NCBI GenBank assembly: GCA_016839165.1 | Contig: CP069300.1 | Span: 1,612,001 to 1,676,000 of the forward strand | Direction of reading: 5' to 3' | Source of the DNA: Bradyrhizobium sp. PSBB068 | Lineage (GTDB): Bacteria; Pseudomonadota; Alphaproteobacteria; Rhizobiales; Xanthobacteraceae | Length of the DNA: 64,000 nt | Shown: positions 1 through 8,385 of the stretch, piece after piece | Layout of the letters: each line of letters opens with the position of its first letter | How positions within the stretch are numbered: the stretch's first letter is position 1 | Notes under the pieces: model-generated | Told to the model about the DNA's origin: nothing | Databases searched by the model: none | Seen by the model: the letters and a program-made list of their open reading frames with translations, nothing else | Translations under genes and position numbers: made by a program

Positions 1-1
1 T

Positions 2-715
2 TTCGCATTCGTCGGCATAGCGATGATCCTCTGGAATACTGCGCTTGGTCCCACCTGGAATCTCTGGCAGATCAGCGTCAATCCACCGGACGTCAAATAC
101 GGCTTGTCCTTCGCGCCTCTGCAGGAAGGCGGGATCTGGCAGATCGTCACGATCTGTGCGCTCGGCGCCTTCGTGTCATGGGCGCTTCGCGAGGTCGAGA
201 TCTGCCGAAAGCTAGGCATCGGCTATCATGTACCGTTCGCTTTTGCCTTCGCCATCTTCGCCTATTTTACGCTCGTTGTGATCCGGCCGGTGCTGATGGG
301 GTCATGGAGCTATGGTTTTCCCTACGGCATCATCACCCATCTCGATTGGGTGTCGAACACCGGATACCAATACGGAAATTTCCACTACAACCCCGCACAC
401 ATGATCGCCATCACGTTCTTCTTCACGACGTGTCTGGCGCTGGCGCTGCACGGCGGTCTTATTCTGTCGTCGACCAATCCGAACAGGGGTGAACCGGTCA
501 AGACGCCCGAGCACGAGAACACGATGTTCCGGGATCTGATCGGCTATTCGGTCGGTACCCTCGGCATACATCGTGTTGGGCTTTTCATCGCGCTATCTGC
601 GGTGTTCTTTAGCGCGGTCTGCATCGTAATCAGCGGGCCGTTGTGGTCGGAAGGCAATGCCTGGTCTGAGTGGTGGAACTGGTGGCGCAATCTTCCAATT
701 TGGTCCTCAAACTAA
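2..715 (+). CDS. pufL: Photosynthetic reaction centre L subunit, 5' end cut by window
   Basis: This is the L subunit of the purple-bacterial reaction centre, an inner-membrane protein that binds the special-pair bacteriochlorophyll, bacteriopheophytin and QA/QB. The frame is open to the left edge, so the first roughly 40 residues are missing and 237 residues are seen. Hydrophobic helices alternate with the conserved FHYNPAHM segment (special-pair His region), ALHGGL (iron-ligand His) and GIHRVG (second iron-ligand His). It ends with TAA and is followed after 28 bases by pufM, as in puf operons; pufB and pufA should lie to the left. Identity is not in doubt; only the start is unseen. Confidence 0.97.
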   Translation, partial: FAFVGIAMILWNTALGPTWNLWQISVNPPDVKYGLSFAPLQEGGIWQIVTICALGAFVSWALREVEICRKLGIGYHVPFAFAFAIFAYFTLVVIRPVLMGSWSYGFPYGIITHLDWVSNTGYQYGNFHYNPAHMIAITFFFTTCLALALHGGLILSSTNPNRGEPVKTPEHENTMFRDLIGYSVGTLGIHRVGLFIALSAVFFSAVCIVISGPLWSEGNAWSEWWNWWRNLPIWSSN

Positions 716-743
716 TTCCGGTCATCAGAGAGAGTCCTGAGCC

Positions 744-1667
744 ATGGCCCAATATCAAAACTTCTTCACGCAGGTCCAGGTGCGCAGCACCATCTACCCC
801 GGGATTCCGATCCAGCCGGGAATATGGGTTCGCACCAGTGAGGGCCGCTTCAACTACTGGCTAGGAAAGGTGGGCGACGCCCAGGTCGGACCTTTCTATC
901 TCGGATTTCTCGGGCTGGCGTCCATCGCCTGTGGCATCGTCGCAATCGAGATCATCGGCCTGAATATGCTGGCATCGGTGAACTGGAGCCCGATCGAGTT
1001 CGTCAGGCAACTCCCCTGGCTGTCGCTGGAGCCGCCAAAGCCCGAATACGGCATCAGTTTTCCGCCATTGCAGGAAGGAGGATGGTGGCTGATGGCCGGC
1101 TTTTTCCTCACTACCTCGATCCTGTTGTGGTGGGCGCGCACCTACCGTCGGGCACGTGCGCTCGGCATGGGCACTCATGTCGCCTGGGCTTTCGCTTCTG
1201 CGATCTGGCTCTATCTCGTGCTCGGCTTCATCCGTCCGTTGCTGATGGGACATTTCAGCGAGGCCGTCCCGTTCGGGATATTCCCGCATCTCGACTGGAC
1301 CAATAACTTCTCGATTACGCACGGCAACCTCTTCTACAATCCGTTCCACATGCTCTCGATCGCGTTTTTGTATGGTTCGGCCCTGCTGTTCGCGATGCAC
1401 GGTGCGACGATCCTGGCGGTTAGCCGCTACGGCGGTGAGCGCGAGATCGAGCAGATCGTCGACCGCGGCACGGCGCTTGAGCGGGCAGCTTTGTTCTGGC
1501 GCTGGACCATGGGCTTTAACGCGACAGCGGAATCGATCCATCGCTGGGCCTGGTGGTTCGCTGTGCTCTGTCCGCTTTGCGGTGGCATCGGTATTCTTCT
1601 CTCCGGCACGGTTGTCGACAATTGGTTCGACTGGGGCGTCAAGCACGGGCTGGCCGTCCCGCGATAA
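744..1667 (+). CDS. pufM: Photosynthetic reaction centre M subunit
   Basis: M subunit of the reaction centre, 307 residues, the usual length. Five membrane helices can be traced. Conserved sites are FYNPFHM (special-pair His), FAMHGAT (iron-ligand His), the acidic loop after it, and SIHRWAWW (iron-ligand His). It pairs with PufL around the quinones and non-haem iron. The ATG is preceded by a GAGAG stretch a few bases upstream. No pufC (tetrahaem cytochrome) follows; the next gene is a regulator, so soluble cytochrome c2, encoded at 7567, is the likely electron donor. Expression is expected from the puf promoter outside the window. Confidence 0.98.
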   Translation: MAQYQNFFTQVQVRSTIYPGIPIQPGIWVRTSEGRFNYWLGKVGDAQVGPFYLGFLGLASIACGIVAIEIIGLNMLASVNWSPIEFVRQLPWLSLEPPKPEYGISFPPLQEGGWWLMAGFFLTTSILLWWARTYRRARALGMGTHVAWAFASAIWLYLVLGFIRPLLMGHFSEAVPFGIFPHLDWTNNFSITHGNLFYNPFHMLSIAFLYGSALLFAMHGATILAVSRYGGEREIEQIVDRGTALERAALFWRWTMGFNATAESIHRWAWWFAVLCPLCGGIGILLSGTVVDNWFDWGVKHGLAVPR

Positions 1668-1871
1668 TGCATATGGGTTTCTAGACGCGCGCCGGATTGC
1701 AACAGGACGCCACGGCGCGCGCCATGTTTCATCGTCTTCCCGTCGCGGTTGTCCGAGATGAAGCGCCGGCGTACGGTCCGATTCAGCTTCGTACGACAAG
1801 CGGCCGCCAACAAAGAAACTGGTTCGAGGAACGCTAGGTGAGAGATCACGGGTTGTTGGAGGATATTTGCC
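1668..1871. other. Gap between pufM and ppsR1
   Basis: No convincing gene. It holds an inverted repeat CGCGCGCC (1686-1693) with GGCGCGCG (1714-1721), a possible weak hairpin after pufM with no T-run, and the ribosome binding site for ppsR1 at its right edge. I saw no TGT-N12-ACA site here by eye. Confidence 0.5.
1858..1862 (+). promoter_or_regulatory. GGAGG ribosome binding site deciding the ppsR1 start
   Basis: A strong GGAGG lies 9 bases before CTG at 1872 and in no useful position for the first ATG/GTG/TTG start (TTG 1923, with no Shine-Dalgarno nearby). The frame is open from 1842, just after a TGA at 1839. Confidence 0.5.
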
Positions 1872-3308
1872 CTGGTTCAGGCGTTCAAATCTCCGAAGGA
1901 GTCGCTGGGGAATCTCGGCGCATTGCCGGCCGCGAACCTGATCGCGGCCGCCAGCGACGTCGCTGTGATCATAGACGGCGAGGGGGTCATTCGAGATGTC
2001 GCCTTCAACAAGGAAGATCTCTCGCTCGAACTCGACGCCCACGGCCGCTGGTTAGGTTCGAGGCTCGCCGAAATCGTGACGTCCGAAACCGCCGCAAAAG
2101 CCAAGGAATTACTCCAGGACGCAGTAAACAAAAAGTTTTCGATGTGGCGTCAGGTCAATCATCCGTCGCCCGGCGGCGTGGATATTCCGGTGCTCTATTC
2201 GGCCGTCAACATCGGACGCGACGATCGTTTCGTCGTGGTTGGTCGCGACCTACGGCCGCTTGCAGCCATTCAACAACGGCTCGTCAACGCCCAGCAATCT
2301 ATGGAGCGCGACTACATCCGACTGCGCCACGCCGAAACGCGCTATCGCTTACTGTTCCAGGTCTCGTCGGAGGCGGTCATGATCGTTGACGCCTCCAACA
2401 ATGCCATCCTTGAGATCAATACGGCTGCGCTGGCGCTGCTTGAGGAGAGCGCGCCGCGGGTTCTGAAATCTAACCTTAGCTCACATTTCGATTCGGCGGA
2501 TGCCGAACCGGTTCAAACACTGCTATCCAATGTTCGAGCGACCGGTCGCGACGGCAACATCCGTGCCCGGCTTGCGAAGGTGGACCAGGAGTGCTTTGTC
2601 GCCGTATCCCAGTTCCGGCAGGAGAATGCGACCTTGTTTCTGGTCCGCCTGTTGTCGCAAGAGGCGCCGCCGCAAGCCGGGGCGCTGAAGGCGACATCGA
2701 GCTTGCTGGAGTATTTCGACGCCGCGCCCGATGCGTTGGTCATCACCGGGCATGATGGCCGCATCGCCATGGTCAACCCGGCCTTTACAGAGATGGCGCA
2801 GCTCGGCAGCGCCGAGCAGGCGCGCGGCGAATCGCTGGACCGCTGGCTCGGTCGTGCCGGTGTCGACTTTGCGGTCGCGTTCGCCAATCTTCGCCAGACC
2901 GGCTCGATCAAGCTGTTCTCGACCTCGCTGCGCGGCGAACACGGTGCGACGACGGATGTCGAGGTCTCGGCGGCATCTCTGATCCATGACGATCGCAAGC
3001 AGGGTTTCGGCTTCGTAATCCGCAATGTCGAAAAACGTCTTTCGGCATCGCCGTCCTCCGCCCGCGAGCTCCCGCGCTCCGTCGCCCAACTCACCGAACG
3101 GATAGGGCGGGTTCCGCTGCGCGATCTCGTGCGCGAAGCGACTGACGTCATCGAAAAGCTATCGATCGAGGCCGCGCTCGAGTTGACCCGCGATAACCGG
3201 GCATCGGCCGCGGAAATGCTCGGCCTCAGCCGCCAGAGCCTGTACGTGAAGCTCCGGCGCTTTGGGCTTGCCGAGCAAGTGGGTGAAGGGGAGGGCGAAG
3301 ATGACTAG
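1872..3308 (+). CDS. ppsR1: PpsR/CrtJ-type transcription regulator of photosynthesis genes, copy 1
   Basis: Cytoplasmic DNA-binding regulator that binds TGT-N12-ACA sites of photosynthesis genes. About 478 residues if started at CTG 1872; 461 from TTG 1923. The earlier start is preferred because of GGAGG 9 bases upstream and because the added residues (FKSPKESLG) run smoothly into the first PAS-like segment. Order: N-terminal PAS region, Q-linker helix with the QQSMERDY motif, two further PAS domains, and a C-terminal Fis-type helix-turn-helix (AAEMLGLSRQSLY). There is a single Cys (QECF, about residue 241), near the inter-PAS position of the redox-active Cys in CrtJ/PpsR; the helix-turn-helix Cys is absent. 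The 3' end overlaps bchG by 8 bases. In photosynthetic bradyrhizobia the two PpsR copies are reported to have opposing, redox- and light-linked roles. Confidence 0.93.
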   Translation: MVQAFKSPKESLGNLGALPAANLIAAASDVAVIIDGEGVIRDVAFNKEDLSLELDAHGRWLGSRLAEIVTSETAAKAKELLQDAVNKKFSMWRQVNHPSPGGVDIPVLYSAVNIGRDDRFVVVGRDLRPLAAIQQRLVNAQQSMERDYIRLRHAETRYRLLFQVSSEAVMIVDASNNAILEINTAALALLEESAPRVLKSNLSSHFDSADAEPVQTLLSNVRATGRDGNIRARLAKVDQECFVAVSQFRQENATLFLVRLLSQEAPPQAGALKATSSLLEYFDAAPDALVITGHDGRIAMVNPAFTEMAQLGSAEQARGESLDRWLGRAGVDFAVAFANLRQTGSIKLFSTSLRGEHGATTDVEVSAASLIHDDRKQGFGFVIRNVEKRLSASPSSARELPRSVAQLTERIGRVPLRDLVREATDVIEKLSIEAALELTRDNRASAAEMLGLSRQSLYVKLRRFGLAEQVGEGEGEDD

Positions 3309-4194
3309 TGTCGTTGTCAGTCGTCCTGCGCCGTCGGTTGTCCTCGAACTGTTGAAGCCTATCACTTGGTTTCCGCCGATGTGGGCGCTGGGGTGCGGGA
3401 TCGTGTCCTCGGGCGTTTCGCCGGGCCAGCGGTGGCCGACGATCATCGTGGGTGTACTGCTGGCAGGACCGATGGTCTGCGGCACCAGCCAAGCGGTAAA
3501 CGACTGGTATGACCGGCATGTCGATGCCATCAACGAGCCCGACCGGCCGATTCCATCCGGGCGCATCCCTGGTCGATGGGGCCTTTACATCGCGATCGTA
3601 TGGACGGTCCTGTCGTTGCTGATTGCGCCGCTGCTGGGCAACTGGGGCTTTGTCGCCGCGGTCGTTGGTCTCGTACTGGCTTGGGCCTACAGCGCACCGC
3701 CGATCCGCCTCAAGCAGAACGGCTGGTGGGGCAACGCGGCGTGCGGGCTTTGTTACGAGGGGCTGCCCTGGTTTACCGGGGCGGCGGTGATGAGCGCATC
3801 CGCGCCCGACTGGCGCATCGTCCTGATCGCGTTGCTCTACAGCATCGGCGCCCACGGAATTATGACTCTCAATGACTTCAAGTCGGTCGAAGGCGACGAG
3901 CGGATGGGGATCGATTCGCTGCCCGTGCTGCTCGGCGTCGACAATGCCGCGCGCTTCGCCTGTCTGGTGATGGTGGTGCCGCAAGTCGCGGTCGTGGCGA
4001 TGTTGCTGGCGTGGCAGCAGCCAATTCATGCGGCGGCAGTTGGTGCGCTGGTGCTGGTGCAGTTGTTGCTGATGGTCCACTTCCTGAAGGGGCCGCGCGA
4101 GCGCGCGCCCTGGTACAACGGGACCGGGATCAGTTGCTATGTCGTCGGTATGCTCGTCAGCGCCTTTGCGCTGGCTGCGATGCAGGCGAGTTGA
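3301..4194 (+). CDS. bchG: Bacteriochlorophyll synthase (bacteriochlorophyllide prenyltransferase)
   Basis: Membrane UbiA-family prenyltransferase that attaches geranylgeranyl diphosphate to bacteriochlorophyllide a. 297 residues from the ATG at 3301. Multiple membrane helices; the first Asp-rich motif is NDWYDRHVDAINEPDRP and the second is NDFKSVEGDERMG, both typical of chlorophyll synthases. The start overlaps the ppsR1 stop by 8 bases, suggesting translational coupling, and the gene runs into the transporter gene at 4197 with a two-base gap. The order bchG - BCD transporter - bchP is the familiar bch arrangement, so the tail-adding and tail-reducing steps sit together. Confidence 0.97.
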   Translation: MTSVVVSRPAPSVVLELLKPITWFPPMWALGCGIVSSGVSPGQRWPTIIVGVLLAGPMVCGTSQAVNDWYDRHVDAINEPDRPIPSGRIPGRWGLYIAIVWTVLSLLIAPLLGNWGFVAAVVGLVLAWAYSAPPIRLKQNGWWGNAACGLCYEGLPWFTGAAVMSASAPDWRIVLIALLYSIGAHGIMTLNDFKSVEGDERMGIDSLPVLLGVDNAARFACLVMVVPQVAVVAMLLAWQQPIHAAAVGALVLVQLLLMVHFLKGPRERAPWYNGTGISCYVVGMLVSAFALAAMQAS

Positions 4195-4196
4195 CC

Positions 4197-5552
4197 ATGA
4201 ATGGTTCAATGCTCTCATGGTTCGGCATCGTCAGACTTGGCCTGATTCAGACCGGCCTCGGTGCGATCGTCGTGTTGACGACATCGACGCTGAACCGAGT
4301 CATGGTGATCGAACTGGCGATGCCAGCCATTCTGCCGGGCGCTCTCGTCGCTATTCATTATGTTCTTCAGGTCTTCCGGCCGGCCTGGGGCCATGGTTCG
4401 GATCTCGGGGCCCGTCGGACACCGTGGATCGTCGGCGGCATGGCGGTGCTCGCAACCGGCGGCTTGATGGCTTCGATCGCGACGGCCTGGATGACGACGC
4501 AGCCCCTATTTGGTATTGCGCTCGCGGTGGTCGCCTTCTGCCTGATCGGTGCAGGCGTCGGCGCTGCCGGTACGTCGCTGCTGGTCCTGCTCGCGAAGCG
4601 CACCGACGACAACCGCCGCGCGGCAGCGGCGACCATCGTCTGGGTGATGATGATTGCAGGCTTTATCGTGACGACGGTTGTTGCGGGCCATTGGCTCGAT
4701 CCTTTCTCACCTATGCGACTGATCATTGTTTCGGGATCGGTATCTGTGGCGGCGATGGTGCTCACGATAATCGGCGTATGGGGTGTCGAAGGAGGTTCCG
4801 TCGCTCGCGCCCAACTGGTTTCGAGATCGTCGACGCGCCAGCCGTCGTTTCGCGATGCCTTCATGGAAGTATGGCACGAGCCAAAATCGCGGCGGTTCGC
4901 GATCTTTGTTTTCGTCTCGATGCTCGCCTATAGCGCGCAGGATCTGATCCTCGAGCCGTTTGCCGGCGCGGTCTTCGCCTTCACGCCCGGCGAAACGACG
5001 AAGCTTTCGGGCGTCCAGCATGCGGGAACGCTGATCGGCATGGCTTTGGTGCCGCTGATTGGCGCAGTCTATCCCCGGTCTCGGGTAAACCTCCAGCTAT
5101 GGACCGTCGGTGGATGTCTCGCCTCGGCGATCGCGCTATTATGTTTGGCGGCGGCGGCGATCGTCGGGCCGTCGTGGCCGTTGCGTGAGACCGTGTTCAT
5201 GCTCGGCGTCACCAACGGGGCCTACGCGGTGGCGGCGATCGGCTCGATGATGGTGCTGATCAGCGCGGGCGACGAGAAGCGGGAAGGCGTGCGCATGGGT
5301 CTGTGGGGAGCGTCCCAGGCTTTCGCATTCGGAATCGGCGGATTCCTGGGAACGCTGGCCAGCGACATCGCCCGCTATGTCCTGACGTCGGCGGCGTTGT
5401 CTTATTTCGCGGTGTTCGCATCCGAGGCGGGATTGTTTGTCATTGCCGCCGTGATGGCCGTTTGGGTTCATCGCGCGCCGACAAAAGACGCGACACAGCA
5501 GCAAGTATTCAATTTGCCGATCGCCACTGTAACAGAAGGAGCGCGGTCATGA
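4197..5552 (+). CDS. PucC/BCD-family major facilitator protein (ORF428/Bch2 type)
   Basis: Twelve-helix membrane protein of the bacteriochlorophyll delivery (PucC/LhaA) family, 451 residues. The start is ATG 4197, two bases after the bchG stop; the reading frame is open much further upstream inside bchG but that part is the wrong frame of bchG. Family signs are TLNRVMVIEL near the N terminus and helices paired as in PucC. Its position between bchG and bchP matches ORF428/bch2 of other purple bacteria, where a role in handling or delivering bacteriochlorophyll to light-harvesting complexes is proposed. Its stop overlaps the bchP start (ATGA). A second family member, LhaA, is encoded at 22624. 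Confidence 0.9.
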   Translation: MNGSMLSWFGIVRLGLIQTGLGAIVVLTTSTLNRVMVIELAMPAILPGALVAIHYVLQVFRPAWGHGSDLGARRTPWIVGGMAVLATGGLMASIATAWMTTQPLFGIALAVVAFCLIGAGVGAAGTSLLVLLAKRTDDNRRAAAATIVWVMMIAGFIVTTVVAGHWLDPFSPMRLIIVSGSVSVAAMVLTIIGVWGVEGGSVARAQLVSRSSTRQPSFRDAFMEVWHEPKSRRFAIFVFVSMLAYSAQDLILEPFAGAVFAFTPGETTKLSGVQHAGTLIGMALVPLIGAVYPRSRVNLQLWTVGGCLASAIALLCLAAAAIVGPSWPLRETVFMLGVTNGAYAVAAIGSMMVLISAGDEKREGVRMGLWGASQAFAFGIGGFLGTLASDIARYVLTSAALSYFAVFASEAGLFVIAAVMAVWVHRAPTKDATQQQVFNLPIATVTEGARS

Positions 5553-6745
5553 CCAGTTCGGATATTTTTGATGCCGTCGTGATCGGCGGAGGACCGTCCG
5601 GCGCGACGGCGGCGCATGATCTTGCAAAGCTCGGGCGGAGCGTGTTGTTGCTCGACCGTGCCGGGCGGATCAAGCCGTGCGGCGGCGCGATCCCTCCGCG
5701 ACTGATCCGCGACTTCGATATCCCTGATCACCTGCTGGTCGCGCACGTCAACTCCGCCCGAATGGTGTCGCCATCTGACCAGCAAGTCGATATGCCCATC
5801 GATGGCGGGTTTGTCGGTATGGTCGACCGCGATGTATTCGATGAATGGTTGCGGACCCGCGCCGCGGAGGCTGGCGCGAAGCGGCGGACGGCCACGTTCA
5901 AGCGTTTCGAACGGGACGAGACCGACACGACCATTGTCCATTACGAAGAACGCGCCGCCGACGGGACCATGGTGGCGAAGACCGTTCGGACACGTGCGCT
6001 GATCGGCGCCGATGGCGCCTTGTCGGCCGTGGCGCGCCAGTGTTTTCCAGGTTCGGATCGGCTGCCTTACGTATTTGCCTATCATGAGATCGTGCGCGCA
6101 CCGCCGGTGGCTTCCAGCTTCGACGGTACGCGCTGTGACGTCTATTACCGCGGCAGTGTGTCTCCTGACTTCTATGGCTGGGTTTTCCCGCATGGTGACA
6201 CCGTCAGCGTCGGCACAGGTTCCGCCCGCAAGGGATTTTCATTGCGGGAGTCCGTTGGCGGCCTGCGGGATGCCGCGGGGCTTGGAACGTCCGAGACGAT
6301 TCGTCGCGAAGGCGCCCCGATCCCGCTGCGCCCGCTGCCGCGGTGGGACGATGGGCACAGCGTGCTGCTTGCTGGCGATGCAGCAGGTGTCGTTGCTCCC
6401 GCGTCGGGCGAGGGCATCTACTACGCGATGATCGGCGGACGCCTGTCGGCGGAAGCCGTCGACGAGTTTCTGGAGACCGGGGACGCCAAGGCACTGCGCA
6501 ACGCCCGAAGGCGCTTCATGCGGCTGCACGGTGTTGTATTTTGGATTCTCGGCGTGATGCAGCGGTACTGGTATTCCAACGATCGCCGTCGCGAACGCTT
6601 CGTCAGCATCTGCCGCGACCGCGACGTCCAGAAGCTGACCTGGGATGCTTACATGAACAAGGAACTGGTTCGTGCCAAGCCTGTCGCCCATGTACGCATC
6701 TTCTTCAAGAACCTTGCCCACATGGCAGGACTGGCATCGGCATAA
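5549..6745 (+). CDS. bchP: Geranylgeranyl diphosphate/bacteriochlorophyll reductase
   Basis: FAD-dependent reductase that reduces the geranylgeranyl tail of bacteriochlorophyll to phytyl. 398 residues from ATG 5549, which overlaps the stop of the preceding transporter gene by four bases. The N-terminal Rossmann fold has GGGPSGATAA followed by the acidic end of the second strand (LLLDRAG); a conserved PCGGAIPPR loop follows, and LLAGDAAGVVAPASGEG near residue 275 is the second FAD-contact motif. Length and motifs match the BchP/ChlP family. The stop overlaps the tspO start by one base. Confidence 0.97.
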   Translation: MTSSDIFDAVVIGGGPSGATAAHDLAKLGRSVLLLDRAGRIKPCGGAIPPRLIRDFDIPDHLLVAHVNSARMVSPSDQQVDMPIDGGFVGMVDRDVFDEWLRTRAAEAGAKRRTATFKRFERDETDTTIVHYEERAADGTMVAKTVRTRALIGADGALSAVARQCFPGSDRLPYVFAYHEIVRAPPVASSFDGTRCDVYYRGSVSPDFYGWVFPHGDTVSVGTGSARKGFSLRESVGGLRDAAGLGTSETIRREGAPIPLRPLPRWDDGHSVLLAGDAAGVVAPASGEGIYYAMIGGRLSAEAVDEFLETGDAKALRNARRRFMRLHGVVFWILGVMQRYWYSNDRRRERFVSICRDRDVQKLTWDAYMNKELVRAKPVAHVRIFFKNLAHMAGLASA

Positions 6746-7233
6746 TGGCCACGCGCGGCGGTTCCTGGAAGCCCGTGCTGGTCGCGGCTTCCGTTGCGAT
6801 CTTCATTGCCGTGCTTGGCGGCACGCTGACAGATACCGGAATCTGGTATCAGAGCCTCATCAAGCCGTCTTGGCAGCCGCCGGATTGGCTGTTCGGTCCT
6901 GCATGGACCCTGATCTTTGCGCTGGCGACGGCGTCGGCGGTCCATGCCTGGCGCAATGCCGCCAGTCGCGCGCAACGGGAATGGGTGATCGCGCTGTTCG
7001 CCCTGAATGGATTTCTCAACGTGTTGTGGAGCACATTGTTTTTCGCGTTGAAACGTCCGGATTGGGCGCTGATCGAGGTGGTGTTCCTGTGGCTTTCGAT
7101 CCTGTTGCCGACCATCGTCTTCTGGCGCTTCGCAAGGCCCGCGAGCCTTTACCTGGTGCCTTATCTGTTGTGGGTATCATTCGCCGCATTTCTCAACCTC
7201 ACGGTCGTTCGTTTGAACGGGCCCTTTGCCTGA
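6745..7233 (+). CDS. tspO: TspO/MBR family tryptophan-rich sensory protein
   Basis: 162-residue outer/inner-membrane-type porphyrin-binding protein with five predicted helices. TspO signs are the GTLTDTGIWYQSLIKPSWQPP start region, GPAWTLIF and NVLWSTLFF. In purple bacteria TspO lowers photosynthesis gene expression and is linked to export or handling of tetrapyrrole intermediates under oxygen. Its ATG shares one base with the bchP stop, so it belongs to the bchG-bchP operon, which fits a role in porphyrin balance. Family assignment is firm; the physiological role here is inferred. Confidence 0.93.
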   Translation: MATRGGSWKPVLVAASVAIFIAVLGGTLTDTGIWYQSLIKPSWQPPDWLFGPAWTLIFALATASAVHAWRNAASRAQREWVIALFALNGFLNVLWSTLFFALKRPDWALIEVVFLWLSILLPTIVFWRFARPASLYLVPYLLWVSFAAFLNLTVVRLNGPFA

Positions 7234-7274
7234 CGATAGGTTGCAAGCATCGGGTGTCCATGTGATCTTCCGGC

Positions 7275-7541
7275 ATGGCTGAGTTGTTTGCGAGTGGGCG
7301 CCTCGTCGACTTCATTCTTGTCGTGGTCATTCTCGAGGCCGCGGCCTTGTTGGTCTATTGGTCGCGTGCTCGACGAGGCATCGCGCCGCGCGACCTGCTA
7401 CCCAATCTGTGCGCCGGCGTATTCCTTCTTTTCGCGCTGCGCGCAACCCTCGCTGGCAGCGGCTGGATGTTGGCAAGTCTTTTCCTGACGGCCGCCGGCC
7501 TGGCGCATCTGACCGACGTCACCCAGCGGTGGCGCAACTAG
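7275..7541 (+). CDS. Small membrane protein of unknown function
   Basis: An 88-residue protein with about three hydrophobic stretches (FILVVVILEAAALLVYW, LLPNLCAGVFLLFALRA, WMLASLFLTAAGLAHL), so very likely an integral inner-membrane protein. ATG 7275 lies 42 bases after the tspO stop on the same strand, at the end of the bchG-bchP-tspO run, so it is likely a minor member of that operon. No domain is recognised. Codon use looks like that of its neighbours. Convergent with cycA, whose stop lies 26 bases away. Confidence 0.75.
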   Translation: MAELFASGRLVDFILVVVILEAAALLVYWSRARRGIAPRDLLPNLCAGVFLLFALRATLAGSGWMLASLFLTAAGLAHLTDVTQRWRN

Positions 7542-7566
7542 CCCGCGCCGGCCCTGCGCCATTCGG

Positions 7567-8001
7567 CTATTTCTTTTCGGAGAACTTATTGATGTAGGCG
7601 ATCACGTCCTTGCGCTGCTGCTCGTCGGTGAGCTTGAACGCCATCTTGGTCGAGCCGGTTGCCAGATCCGCCTTACCCTTGTCGGTCAGGAATTTCTTCA
7701 GGAATGCGTTCGGATCGGGCAGATACTGGAAGATCAGGTCGTCGGACCAAACCAATCCGTTCTCGCCTGCGGCTTTGTTCAACGCCGAATAGGCGAAACC
7801 TGGCGCCGTTCCCGATTGCCGGCCGATGACGCCGGTCAAGACTGGTCCAACCAGGTTCTTGGCGTCAGGACCGATGCGGTGACAGGTCATGCATTGCTTG
7901 AATATCTGCTCACCCTTGGCAGCGTCCTGAGCCAGGGCCGCGCTGCTCGGGAAGACAATGGCTGCTGCGGCACAAGCAAAAACTGCAGATTTCACCGGCA
8001 C
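7567..8001 (-). CDS. cycA: Cytochrome c2, periplasmic electron carrier
   Basis: Class I c-type cytochrome, 144 residues with a Sec signal peptide (cleavage near AALAQDA). The haem attachment motif is CMTCH around residue 37; the sixth-ligand Met is in STKMAF near the C terminus. It shuttles electrons between the bc1 complex and the reaction centre (and oxidases), which matters because no pufC is present. The start is GTG at 8001 with AGGGAGAG upstream. The gene is divergent from ppsR2; the shared region has two perfect TGT-N12-ACA PpsR sites, so light/redox control together with ppsR2 is likely. Confidence 0.93.
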   Translation of the reverse strand: MPVKSAVFACAAAAIVFPSSAALAQDAAKGEQIFKQCMTCHRIGPDAKNLVGPVLTGVIGRQSGTAPGFAYSALNKAAGENGLVWSDDLIFQYLPDPNAFLKKFLTDKGKADLATGSTKMAFKLTDEQQRKDVIAYINKFSEKK

Positions 8002-8074
8002 GTTGCTCTCCCTGACTTCGATTTGGTCTCGGTTTGAGTGTTAGGATATATTGACAGTTTTAAATATCAACTGA

Positions 8075-8092
8075 TGTTGTCGGTTCCTGACA
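8075..8092. promoter_or_regulatory. PpsR binding site (TGT-N12-ACA) upstream of cycA/ppsR2
   Basis: Exact match TGTTGTCGGTTCCTGACA, 74 bases upstream of the cycA start. TGT-N12-ACA is the established CrtJ/PpsR operator. It lies in the divergent region and may serve both genes. Confidence 0.75.
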
Positions 8093-8182
8093 TTCTTTTG
8101 GACTGCATCAAACGAATTCGTGTTGGTTGGCGTTATTCGGATGTTTATCGGCGATCTTGTCGCCAGGGGTGCCCACTACCGG

Positions 8183-8200
8183 TGTCAGACAAATGTGACA
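8183..8200. promoter_or_regulatory. Second PpsR binding site (TGT-N12-ACA) upstream of ppsR2
   Basis: Exact match TGTCAGACAAATGTGACA, 108 bases from the first site. PpsR tetramers commonly bind two operators, so the pair is consistent with cooperative binding and autoregulation of ppsR2. A degenerate third match (TGT-N12-GCA) lies at 8291-8308. Confidence 0.75.
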
Positions 8201-8385
8201 ACTAAAAGCCTCAAAACAAAGGTGTTTCTTGACTTTATGCGAGATTCTGCGCATTGCTACCGGGTATGTGTGCCAGTTTCAGCTGGCGGGTGTCAGGCAA
8301 TATTGGCATGCCGTGTGCACTGGTCTTCACTGCCGTCGTTTCGACAGCTTCCCGCTTCCGCAGAGAAAGATCGGCAGATAGCAGA

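Noticed and set aside
861..2042. Long minus-strand frame of 393 codons opposite pufM
   Set aside because: Shadow of pufM and ppsR1; Arg/Pro/Asp-rich composition with no domain, and the plus-strand proteins are certain.
3226..4218. Minus-strand frame of 330 codons opposite bchG
   Set aside because: His/Arg/Gln-rich mirror frame of a GC-rich gene; no family resemblance.
8051..8070. TTGA...TCAA in TTGACAGTTTTAAATATCAA as an FNR/FixK box
   Set aside because: The half-sites are 12 bases apart; FNR/FixK boxes need 6 between TTGA and TCAA.
8291..8308. Third PpsR site TGT-N12-GCA
   Set aside because: One half-site is broken (GCA); kept only as a degenerate match in the findings, not as a feature.
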